Shown here: piece after piece, positions 8,386 through 14,879 of the stretch
How positions within the stretch are numbered: the stretch's first letter is position 1
Layout: each line of letters starts with the position of its first letter
Origin: a virus
Virus record (IMG/VR): IMGVR_UViG_3300023177_000010
Location: 1 to 30,348 of that record
DNA: 30,348 bases
Direction: 5' to 3' (one strand)
The notes under the pieces: model-generated
Database searches by the model: none
Told to the model about the DNA's origin: nothing
The model's input: the letters and a program-made list of their open reading frames with translations, nothing else
Position numbers and translations under genes: made by a program

Positions 8386-9846
8386 TTCGAACTCGTCCGG
8401 GTTCCGGACGCGGTAGCGGACCTCATTCTCGGTTTCCTCCCAGACGGCTTCTGCCCGCAGGCTGTCCTCTGTGGACGCCTTGGCGGACCGCTCCGCGCCC
8501 TCGGCTCTGCGGCAGATGAACAGACGTTCCTTGGCGTGGGCCGCCTCGCCGTGCCGGGATGTGATGGCGTAATGGTGATCGTGGGAGCGCATCGACGAAT
8601 CCCGTCCCAGGGAGGCGATGATCCGTCGCATTTCCGATTCGTTCGGATAGGCATGGTCCCGGTAGGAAATGAGCCAGTGCGGGAAGTGCTTGGCATTGCC
8701 GAGGAAGGACTCGAAGAACTCCGCGGCGTTGGCGCGGGTCACGGTCTTGTGGTCGGTCTCGTAGTGTTTGGTCTTGGAGTCTTCGACAAGGGTCAGCCCC
8801 TCCCAATAGGTCATCAGTCCTTCCACGAAGTGGTAGGATTTCTCGTAATTGGTGGTCGAAAACTTCGTGGCGTAAGGCGGATCGAAATAGGCGAGGTCGG
8901 CCTTGGCCTCCGGCAGGAAGTCGTTGATGTCCTTGCGGGATGCCTTGCACGCCTTGCCGTTGTCGAAAACGAGGGCGTTGATGCGGGCCACGTTCTTGCG
9001 CAGCCGCTCCTTGAATTCCTCCGGGGTGTCCTCGCGCTTGCCGTAGCGGGTCGACGACGAGAAATGCCCGAAGCCGCCCTTGTTGCCGGACATGCAGGTC
9101 TTGCCCAGGGCGAAGAGAGCGATGTCTTTCTTGAAACCCGAGAGTTTGTCGATGTTCGACCGGATCGTGTCGATCAGGCCGTGGACGCCCTTGGCGAAGA
9201 AGATGCCCTTGAAGTTGTCCCGGACGAAGGTTCCGGCCTTCGCGTTGTCCGCGAGCAGCGCCTCCAGGTCCTCATCGGAGAGACGCACCTTGTCGTTCTC
9301 GATGATCGCCCGGGCCGCGTGGTGGCAGTAGCGCAGCCGGTCGTTGGCCAGGACCCGCAGGCCCTTGGTCTTGTACATGTAGGCCACGACCGCCGAACCA
9401 GAGAAGGCGTCGGCCGCGGATTCCACCCCCTCCGGCGTGTGTTTCCAAATCCAGTCGACCAGCTTCTGCTTCGAGCCGATGTAGTTGGTGATGTATTTAG
9501 GCCGCTCTTCCGGCGACGGCTCCTCGGCAGCCGCCTCGGCCTGGGCCTCGAGCGCCTCGAAGTCCAGGTCCAGGGCGGCGTCCGTTTCGAGGAGGAACGC
9601 CGCGCGGCCACGCCCCCGGCGAACCTGCTGGCGCTTCTGACCCATGTAGCGCACAAGCACCGCGCCCTCGCTGGAGAGGCGGTTGATCTCAGTCTCAGTC
9701 ACCTTCGACGGGTACGCCTCGACCGGCAGCGGCACCGGCGTATCAACGCCGCCCCGCTTGCGGACGACGACGAGGTCGTCAGCACCAGCAACCGGGGCAG
9801 AAAGCCGCGCAATCAGCGCATCGGAGATGTCGGTAATGAGGCTCAT
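7930..9846 (-). CDS. Tripartite fusion: gp37 N-terminus + D12 adenine-N6 DNA methyltransferase + lipoprotein C-terminus
   Basis: The frame is 638 residues without a stop. Residues 1-82 equal the start of the gp37-like protein. Residues 83-487 are foreign: an acidic linker, then an alpha-class (D12, Dam-type) methyltransferase with motif X (NYIGSKQKL), motif I (D146-AFSGS, AdoMet binding) and catalytic DPPY (D322-325). Residues 488-638 equal the C-terminal 151 residues of the phage lipoprotein from its LSGC onward. The expected reaction is AdoMet-dependent N6-methylation of adenine in DNA. The foreign part has no start or stop of its own, so it is an internal piece of a longer gene. Its codons look more GC3-rich than its neighbours. 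Activity is uncertain, and an assembly artefact must be excluded. Confidence 0.75.
   Translation of the reverse strand: MSLITDISDALIARLSAPVAGADDLVVVRKRGGVDTPVPLPVEAYPSKVTETEINRLSSEGAVLVRYMGQKRQQVRRGRGRAAFLLETDAALDLDFEALEAQAEAAAEEPSPEERPKYITNYIGSKQKLVDWIWKHTPEGVESAADAFSGSAVVAYMYKTKGLRVLANDRLRYCHHAARAIIENDKVRLSDEDLEALLADNAKAGTFVRDNFKGIFFAKGVHGLIDTIRSNIDKLSGFKKDIALFALGKTCMSGNKGGFGHFSSSTRYGKREDTPEEFKERLRKNVARINALVFDNGKACKASRKDINDFLPEAKADLAYFDPPYATKFSTTNYEKSYHFVEGLMTYWEGLTLVEDSKTKHYETDHKTVTRANAAEFFESFLGNAKHFPHWLISYRDHAYPNESEMRRIIASLGRDSSMRSHDHHYAITSRHGEAAHAKERLFICRRAEGAERSAKASTEDSLRAEAVWEETENEVRYRVRNPDEFELSGCSAMRIEKPMTGRDRLAYAIAGNSSARIKAGGSVKAGTIGMDTGKTVLMATDKARLLLDLAGADLGVPVGRPAGAAGVPRSMAGTDIIDTIVTETISATEALLPVRTVSTMISAAHASGEDLTDEAMLAVYGMDDDARAGLIKTLESK
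8386..9599 (-). mobile_element. Foreign 1214-bp insert carrying the methyltransferase domain
   Basis: This unique segment lies between the two 709-bp repeats. Insert plus one repeat equals 1923 bp, a multiple of three, which keeps the frame. No terminal inverted repeats, transposase or integrase were seen in it. The R-M-R structure is what a single homologous crossover of a circle carrying R and M would leave. Confidence 0.65.
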
Positions 9847-10308
9847 ACTGGCTTACTTGCTCTCCAGCGTCTTGATAAGGCCCGCACGAGCATCGTCATC
9901 CATGCCGTACACCGCAAGCATCGCCTCATCGGTGAGGTCTTCCCCGGAGGCGTGCGCTGCCGAGATCATCGTCGAGACCGTCCGCACCGGCAGGAGCGCC
10001 TCCGTGGCGCTTATCGTCTCAGTAACAATCGTATCAATTATATCCGTCCCCGCCATGGAGCGAGGCACGCCAGCCGCCCCGGCAGGGCGCCCCACAGGTA
10101 CCCCGAGGTCAGCCCCGGCAAGGTCGAGCAACAGGCGCGCTTTATCCGTCGCCATCAACACAGTTTTACCCGTGTCCATGCCGATCGTTCCAGCTTTAAC
10201 CGACCCACCTGCCTTAATTCTCGCGCTGGAATTGCCAGCTATGGCGTAAGCCAGCCGGTCGCGCCCCGTCATTGGCTTTTCAATACGCATAGCAGAACAG
10301 CCGGAAAG
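9600..10308. repeat. 709-bp direct repeat, copy 2
   Basis: Second copy of the repeat at 7677-8385. Here it supplies the 3' end of the intact lipoprotein gene and the 5' end (start codon 9846) of the methyltransferase fusion. Confidence 0.97.
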
Positions 10309-10380
10309 CAACGACAAAATCGCTATTATCCAAGGCGTGATCAGCGCAGCCATTAATAACTGCTTAAAAGTTTTGTTCAT
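9853..10380 (-). CDS. Phage lipoprotein, possible outer-membrane lysis component
   Basis: This is a 175-residue protein. The start at 10380 is chosen because its ATG overlaps the holin stop as ATGA. The N-terminus is a lipoprotein signal: MNKTFKQLL, a hydrophobic core (MAALITPWIIAILS) and lipobox LLSGC with Cys28 as the lipidated residue. The mature part is Ala/Gly-rich and ends in helices. Placed directly after a holin-like gene, an o-spanin-type role in disrupting the outer membrane is plausible, but the mature part is longer than typical o-spanins. It lacks a clear motif, so a virion-associated lipoprotein is the alternative. This is the intact copy; its last 151 residues are repeated in the fusion. 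Confidence 0.65.
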   Translation of the reverse strand: MNKTFKQLLMAALITPWIIAILSLLSGCSAMRIEKPMTGRDRLAYAIAGNSSARIKAGGSVKAGTIGMDTGKTVLMATDKARLLLDLAGADLGVPVGRPAGAAGVPRSMAGTDIIDTIVTETISATEALLPVRTVSTMISAAHASGEDLTDEAMLAVYGMDDDARAGLIKTLESK

Positions 10381-10778
10381 CGCGACATCTGTTTTGTATC
10401 CGTTCCTTTCACCTTGTCGAAACTCCTCATGCCGCCGATACCGAGCAGTGCGAAAAGCATTGTATTGAGCACCTCGATGTTGAGCGACGGCGGTAGTGCG
10501 CCCTGCATGTGCAAAAACGCCCACACCCACGTCACTATCGGATAGAGCACCACCTGCCAGAAAAGGCCGATAACGCATACCCAGATAGCGGCAGGTCGAG
10601 CGCCAGCCACGAACGAACTCGGGTGCTGCGCCTCAGCAAGGTTCGTCCTGAGTTGCGTCAGCAGAGGCTCCATTTCGAGCGCCGCCTTTTGCAGACGATC
10701 CTCGTCCGAGCTTTTGAACCGGCTGACGATGTCGCCGATGCTATCAACTATTCCGCCGATTACTGGCAAACCCGTCAT
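10377..10778 (-). CDS. Holin-like membrane protein (3TM family)
   Basis: This 133-residue protein has an amphipathic N-terminal part (DRLQKAALEMEPLLTQLRTNLAEAQHPSSFVAGARPAAIW) leading into hydrophobic segments (ICV/IGLFWQVVLYPIVTWVWAFLHM, and a second near LNTMLFALLGIGGM). The layout, with SSFVAGARPAAIW before the first membrane segment, matches the 3TM phage holin family found in gene transfer agents and Mu-like phages. It would make inner-membrane lesions that start lysis. It overlaps the gp36-like gene upstream and the lipoprotein downstream, forming a compact lysis pair inside the structural operon. Confidence 0.75.
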   Translation of the reverse strand: MTGLPVIGGIVDSIGDIVSRFKSSDEDRLQKAALEMEPLLTQLRTNLAEAQHPSSFVAGARPAAIWVCVIGLFWQVVLYPIVTWVWAFLHMQGALPPSLNIEVLNTMLFALLGIGGMRSFDKVKGTDTKQMSR

Positions 10779-11203
10779 AAGTCAAGATTCATAAAATTGC
10801 TTCCGAAGCGCTCATCCTCGCTCGATACCGACACTCCGGCATTGTCACCGGCGGCCCGCTCGATGCCCGGCAAACCGAGGCTTTCGGCGGTGAGCTTTTC
10901 GAGGCTACGCATCGTTGCCTTGTACATCTCTCGCACATCATCGCGGACAGTGCCGCGCCGGGCATACAGCCAATACTTGGTCAGCGGGAGCACCAGCGCC
11001 TTGACCGATGGAACCGACGCGAGCGGCAGGGTGTAGTACTGCGCCGCGTACCGCTCGACCTCAGCGATAGCTTGCGCCTCAGCCTTGGCGAGCACATCGG
11101 TATCGATCTCACCCGTGCGGAAATCGTCCGTCAGCTCAGTCAAAGCCTGCCCGGACATCATCGCCAAGAAGTCGTCAACCGTGGTGTAGATCAAATTAGC
11201 CAT
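10775..11203 (-). CDS. gp36-like protein (DUF1320), head-tail joining
   Basis: This 142-residue protein starts MANLIYTTVDDFLAMM, with helices KAEAQAIAEVERYAAQYY and a central LVLPLTKYWLYARR segment. These are hallmarks of DUF1320 (Mu gp36), a head completion/adaptor-type protein found between capsid and tail genes. It lies downstream of the capsid gene and overlaps the holin gene by 4 bases. Confidence 0.8.
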   Translation of the reverse strand: MANLIYTTVDDFLAMMSGQALTELTDDFRTGEIDTDVLAKAEAQAIAEVERYAAQYYTLPLASVPSVKALVLPLTKYWLYARRGTVRDDVREMYKATMRSLEKLTAESLGLPGIERAAGDNAGVSVSSEDERFGSNFMNLDL

Positions 11204-11325
11204 TGGATGCCGCGCCCTCGATAGTGTTCAAACCTGTAAAAAACCTGTACAAAACCACCTAACTCCCCTTATCGCGTCCCTTTGCCCGTCTCGCCATCCT
11301 GATCGTCGATTGTGGGCGTTTTCCT

Positions 11326-11345
11326 GAGGGGGGAAGCCCCCCCTC
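11326..11345. terminator. GC-rich hairpin after the capsid gene
   Basis: The inverted repeat gagggggg-aag-ccccccctc lies between capsid and gp36. There is no T-tract on the - strand side, so it may act as a weak attenuator or mRNA-stability element rather than a true terminator. No gene was recognised in the surrounding 11204-11371 interval. Confidence 0.4.
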
Positions 11346-11371
11346 CAGATAGGCCTGATCGGTGTACTGCA

Positions 11372-12340
11372 TCAGATACGGATACCCTTGAGCTGAGCGA
11401 CGCAACGCTTCGAGAGCGCTGCCATATCCATCTGCAACTGAGGCATCACCTGGTAAAAATTACCCACCTGCTTCATCGGGTACACGAACAGACCAGAATT
11501 TGTGGTCATACAGGTCAAACCCGCCTTCTCGCGGGACCTCACAGCGAACACGCTCGTGCAGTCCGTAGAGGTACCGACCGTCTCGGTGAACGGGATAATG
11601 CGGGTGCCGTCATAGTTCCGGCTGGTCGGAACTATTGGAGTCCCATTGTAGTCACCGACCTTTGCGCCCCAATCGTTGAGAGACACGGTGCACAACCCTT
11701 TTGCCACAGAACTCAATCGAGTCAAAAGCGCGTTATCCATCAGGATGTAATCAGCACCACCATCGACCGAATCGATTAACTGATCGAGATACTCGATAAA
11801 CTTCTGTTGGCTGAGCGTAGCCGCGTTGTCGCTACCGAGGACGATCTGATGACCGTTTGTCCCGGACGAAATCACCCGCGTCGAGTCACCGGCCGTGACC
11901 TGGTCGGCGATAATTTTCCTGATTCCGTTGAACTGGTTGGCAGTTGCGGAGGTGTCGTTGAGGATCTTGTACATCAGGTTCCGGCCTGCGTTTTCAGCCC
12001 AGCTTTTCAACTGGCGACTGAACTCGCTTGCGATCCCTGCCGCCGCAGCCGCCACATTGCCGAAATAGCGATCCTCATAAGCGACGTCAAGCTGTATCGT
12101 CTTGCCAATAATCTTGAGGGTAAAGGTGCCGTATGCCGGAGCAAGCGTTGCGCTACCAAACGCAGACCCGAGTGCGCGGTTTTCGAAAGTCCCATCAACA
12201 TCAGCGCCATACGGCTCGGTCGTGCCGTTTCCAGGCTCCTTGAAAAAGTGGAGGTAAGACAGCGCGGGGCAGTATTTGAACAGCTCTGCAACGACCATTG
12301 TCGTCAGCTCATCGCTGGCAGACGCCTTGTTTAAAAGCAT
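11372..12340 (-). CDS. Major capsid protein
   Basis: This 322-residue protein is directly downstream of the protease/scaffold gene, the fixed position of the Mu-type capsid gene. An acceptable Shine-Dalgarno (ccggag) precedes the ATG. The sequence is consistent with an HK97-fold shell protein: a loop GADVDGTFENRALG, a long helix AGIASEFSRQLKSWAENAGRNLMYKIL (in two parts), the strand-turn GGADYILMDNALLTRL, and a C-terminal strand VYPMKQVGNFYQVMPQLQ. The DYILMDNALLTRL segment is typical of the A domain. Expected to be the most abundant virion protein. Confidence 0.85.
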   Translation of the reverse strand: MLLNKASASDELTTMVVAELFKYCPALSYLHFFKEPGNGTTEPYGADVDGTFENRALGSAFGSATLAPAYGTFTLKIIGKTIQLDVAYEDRYFGNVAAAAAGIASEFSRQLKSWAENAGRNLMYKILNDTSATANQFNGIRKIIADQVTAGDSTRVISSGTNGHQIVLGSDNAATLSQQKFIEYLDQLIDSVDGGADYILMDNALLTRLSSVAKGLCTVSLNDWGAKVGDYNGTPIVPTSRNYDGTRIIPFTETVGTSTDCTSVFAVRSREKAGLTCMTTNSGLFVYPMKQVGNFYQVMPQLQMDMAALSKRCVAQLKGIRI

Positions 12341-12369
12341 AAGAATCTCCGGAAAGTGTTGGTATAATT

Positions 12370-13512
12370 TTATTTGCGCACTGCGACATACTGAGCCACC
12401 AGAGTCTCAGTCGCCAAGTCAGTCTCACCCTCTGTCGCGCCCTCCGTCGCGCCGAAGCCTTTGCCTTTGACGGCGACTTCTCCGAGCGCCACTTTTTCGG
12501 GCAGGGCGGCGATAATGCGCTTGATCTCGTTGTAGCTGGAGCGCTCCTGCGTGGTGCCGTCGGCAGCGCTGAAAGCGCGCGGCTTGGCGGTGTACAGGTC
12601 GAGCAGGATACCCTCGAAGATGTCGCGCTCTTTACCGAGGCGCGTCGCGTTGGCATCGCAGAAGGCTTTGACCTCGCGGGCCAGCTCTTCGGCTTGCTGG
12701 TCGGAAAGCTTTCTGGCGAGCGCCTCTTTGTCGGTCTTGAGCGTGGCGTTTTCACTCTCCAGCTCATCTGCCCGCGCGGCTCTCGCCTGCAAGGCTGCAA
12801 GTTCATCTGGTTTCATCTCATCATGGTTTTGTTCAGAAAATCCGGTTGCGAGCTGTACGTCACCGGTCGGCACTGGTTGGTCTTCGGGAAGATCGCTCTT
12901 GAGATTGTCGATCTGGTACTGCGGCATCCGTTTATTAGCTTCCTCGACGCCCTTGTCGGCAATCAAATTGTCGCGCAGGGTTTGCAGCCAGTCGCCGAGC
13001 TGACGGAAGCGCCAGCCGACTTCCCAGCGGAACTCGGAACCGAACGCCCGTTCGAGCGGCTTGCCAAGCTCGTCGAAGCCGAAAGCGATACCCTGCTCAT
13101 CGTCCGCGCCGAAGGCCGTCCCCAGCTCCACGGCGGGGTTCGAGAGAAAAGCGATGTGCTCGATAAAGTCTTCGCCGGGCGGCAAAAGGATGGACACCTT
13201 GTCCACCCCCTGATTCTTCATCGCGGACTTGAGGTCCTCCGCGAAGCGGAGGGGTTTGATCGACAGCGTTTTCGGCTGTCCGGGTGTCTCGCTCAGTTCG
13301 AGGCTATCGCGGTCGGCGTAGCCGATGAGCGGCAGGTTATCGCTTGGATGGCGGCCACCGACGCCGAGCACCAGCGGTATCTCTTTCGGCGACTTGTCCT
13401 TTGTCGCAGAAAAGACGCGCTCGATCAGCTCATCGCTGACGACGGGCACATGCTTGTTTTTTGTGGCACCGGTCTTGAAAATCTTGAACCGGTCAAACGG
13501 CGGCTTCGGCAT
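12370..13512 (-). CDS. Mu I-like prohead protease with C-terminal scaffold
   Basis: This 380-residue protein has two halves. Residues 1-220 form the protease-like domain of the Mu-like prophage I family (GVGGRHPSDNLPLIGYADRD, IEHIAFLSNPAVELGTAFGADDE). Residues about 230-310 are strongly coiled-coil (DELAALQARAARADELESEN and following), as expected for a scaffold released by processing, as Mu gpI/gpZ. It is the first gene of the capsid-tail operon and transcribed divergently from the portal/terminase operon. No clear Shine-Dalgarno precedes the start. Confidence 0.8.
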   Translation of the reverse strand: MPKPPFDRFKIFKTGATKNKHVPVVSDELIERVFSATKDKSPKEIPLVLGVGGRHPSDNLPLIGYADRDSLELSETPGQPKTLSIKPLRFAEDLKSAMKNQGVDKVSILLPPGEDFIEHIAFLSNPAVELGTAFGADDEQGIAFGFDELGKPLERAFGSEFRWEVGWRFRQLGDWLQTLRDNLIADKGVEEANKRMPQYQIDNLKSDLPEDQPVPTGDVQLATGFSEQNHDEMKPDELAALQARAARADELESENATLKTDKEALARKLSDQQAEELAREVKAFCDANATRLGKERDIFEGILLDLYTAKPRAFSAADGTTQERSSYNEIKRIIAALPEKVALGEVAVKGKGFGATEGATEGETDLATETLVAQYVAVRK

Positions 13513-13666
13513 ACTGGAAAATCTGTGTTCAAAGCTTGGTCAAATCGGGCACTTTGCCCTTCGATATGCCAGTATGATAACACCGTATTTCCGGCCCCGT
13601 AAATGAATCTGGTTCGGCGATAACCATTCGTTTTACAGTGAGTTGTAGAGCAATTAACTTTCGGAA
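13513..13666. promoter_or_regulatory. Divergent late promoter region
   Basis: This 154-bp gap separates two divergent structural operons. It contains a perfect inverted repeat gggca-ctt-tgccc (13547-13559). A + strand -10-like TATGAT (13573-13578) has no good -35 at the right distance. Promoters lacking a -35 with a nearby dyad are typical of Mor/C-activated Mu promoters; activator dependence is inferred. Confidence 0.45.
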
Positions 13667-14188
13667 ATGAAAGGCGCACCACGGCGCTTGACTCGCAACC
13701 AAACCCCCGCAGTAATGCCAGACTTGACCGCCGTCGTTACGACTGTTACCAAAGACCCCGGCTTTTTCAAGACCGCTATTGATATCACCAGCATCCTCGG
13801 CATTTTCGCCATTGTGCTCTTCAGCCTGCTTGTGGTCTGCGCCGTGCTCTTCTGGCTTGGCAAGTCCTATATGGCGGGCGAACAAGAGAAATGGACAGCC
13901 TACATCAGGGGCGAAAACGAGAAGTGGACGGCCAGAGAGCTGCATACCTCGACCGTTTACAAGGATATGATTGCCCAGGTCTCCTCATCCCGAGACAAAG
14001 ACATGCAGCTCCTCAGCGCCGCGCTCGAAGACAACCGCGACCAGACCGACCTTATGCGAGCCGTAATCGAGCGGCAAAAAACGAGCGACCGAAACCAGAC
14101 GGCAATCTTCGACAAGCTCTCAAAAATCCTCGAAGACCGCTGCCGCAACCACATCAACTGCAACACCGCAAAAGCAAAAGCCTCATGA
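13667..14188 (+). CDS. Membrane-anchored coiled-coil protein (i-spanin-like)
   Basis: This 173-residue protein is the first gene of the + strand head operon. One hydrophobic segment (about residues 40-66: ITSILGIFAIVLFSLLVVCA) is followed by a charged helical region (residues 70-160). This is a type II membrane anchor plus coiled coil, the topology of Rz-like i-spanins. A later start at 13715 (MPDLTAVV) is possible; neither start has a strong ribosome site. Its partner could be the lipoprotein at 9853-10380, but that gene is in another operon, so the pairing is speculative. Confidence 0.5.
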   Translation: MKGAPRRLTRNQTPAVMPDLTAVVTTVTKDPGFFKTAIDITSILGIFAIVLFSLLVVCAVLFWLGKSYMAGEQEKWTAYIRGENEKWTARELHTSTVYKDMIAQVSSSRDKDMQLLSAALEDNRDQTDLMRAVIERQKTSDRNQTAIFDKLSKILEDRCRNHINCNTAKAKAS

Positions 14189-14436
14189 GCAAGGAAGCAC
14201 GTGCCGTCGCAAAGGACGAACTCGAAAAGTTGAGCCAGAAAATCCGCACGCTCCGGGCGCAAGCGCAGGGCCAGCGGACGCTGATCGAAATCCGTAACGC
14301 GGGCGGCCTGACCGACCCCTTTAGCGTCGATACAGCCGCACTCCTTCAAGCGGCGCAGGACTACCACGCCATCGTGACCGAGGCGAAGCAGGCGCAAAAT
14401 GACGCTGACGCCCTCCACGAAAGCCTTTACGGATAA
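14185..14436 (+). CDS. Small helical protein upstream of the small terminase
   Basis: This 83-residue protein starts at an ATG overlapping the previous stop (ATGA) and its stop overlaps the next start (TAATG), so it is translationally coupled on both sides. It is mostly helical and charged (EARAVAKDELEKLSQKIRTLRAQ, AAQDYHAIVTEAKQAQNDAD, shown in part). Mu-like phages often encode a small coiled-coil protein (gp26-like) here; the function is unknown. Confidence 0.6.
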   Translation: MSKEARAVAKDELEKLSQKIRTLRAQAQGQRTLIEIRNAGGLTDPFSVDTAALLQAAQDYHAIVTEAKQAQNDADALHESLYG

Positions 14437-14879
14437 TGGCCAAGCGAGACCAATTATATCCGGTCGCTCGGCAGCTTTTTATGGAGCGCCACACCTTCGA
14501 GCAGATGGAGACCCACTTTAAGCAAGCCGGAACCCCGGTCAGTGAGCGTCAGCTCCGCGAGTGGGCGAAGGACGGCAAGTGGGCCGAACAGCGCGAGAAC
14601 ATCGAGGAGATACAGGCCAAGAGCAGCGAGAAGCTGCATAAGGTCATGGACAAGCTCCTCGACCGCATCATCAAGGTGCTCGACGAAGACGGCGAACCGA
14701 ACCCGGCCCTGCTGAACTTCGTGAAAAGCGTCGCACCCGGCCTCGTCCGCTTGCAGGAGTACGAAGAGGCCGCCGCGCCATCGGGTAGCGACCCGGATAA
14801 AACCGCCGCCGCCGAGCGCCTTGAGGCCGCCAGCGACGAAATCGCGAAGACCCTCGCGCAACTTGGCCTGCTCCGCTGA
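14436..14879 (+). CDS. Small terminase subunit (DUF1804/gp27-like)
   Basis: This 147-residue protein has an N-terminal helix-turn-helix (residues 8-45, TFEQMETHFKQAGTPVSERQ followed by LREWAKDGKWAEQR), then a helical oligomerisation region (ENIEEIQAKSSEKLHKVMDK). This is the DUF1804 architecture of Mu-like small terminases, which bind the packaging site and hand DNA to the large subunit. It is coupled by overlap to the large terminase gene (TGATG). Confidence 0.8.
   Translation: MAKRDQLYPVARQLFMERHTFEQMETHFKQAGTPVSERQLREWAKDGKWAEQRENIEEIQAKSSEKLHKVMDKLLDRIIKVLDEDGEPNPALLNFVKSVAPGLVRLQEYEEAAAPSGSDPDKTAAAERLEAASDEIAKTLAQLGLLR

Noticed and set aside
6829-10356. A 1175-codon open frame on the + strand across the gp37/methyltransferase region
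   Set aside because: It is antisense to well-supported genes with family motifs, is rich in Arg/His/Val as expected of a GC-rich shadow frame, and repeats its own sequence only because of the 709-bp duplication.
11204-11371. Possible small gene between capsid and gp36 (a 12-codon frame starting MARRAKG)
   Set aside because: Too short, no conserved feature; the interval is treated as non-coding with a hairpin.
12694-13602. A 302-codon + strand frame opposite the protease/scaffold gene
   Set aside because: Antisense to the coiled-coil-bearing Mu I-like gene; composition of a shadow frame.
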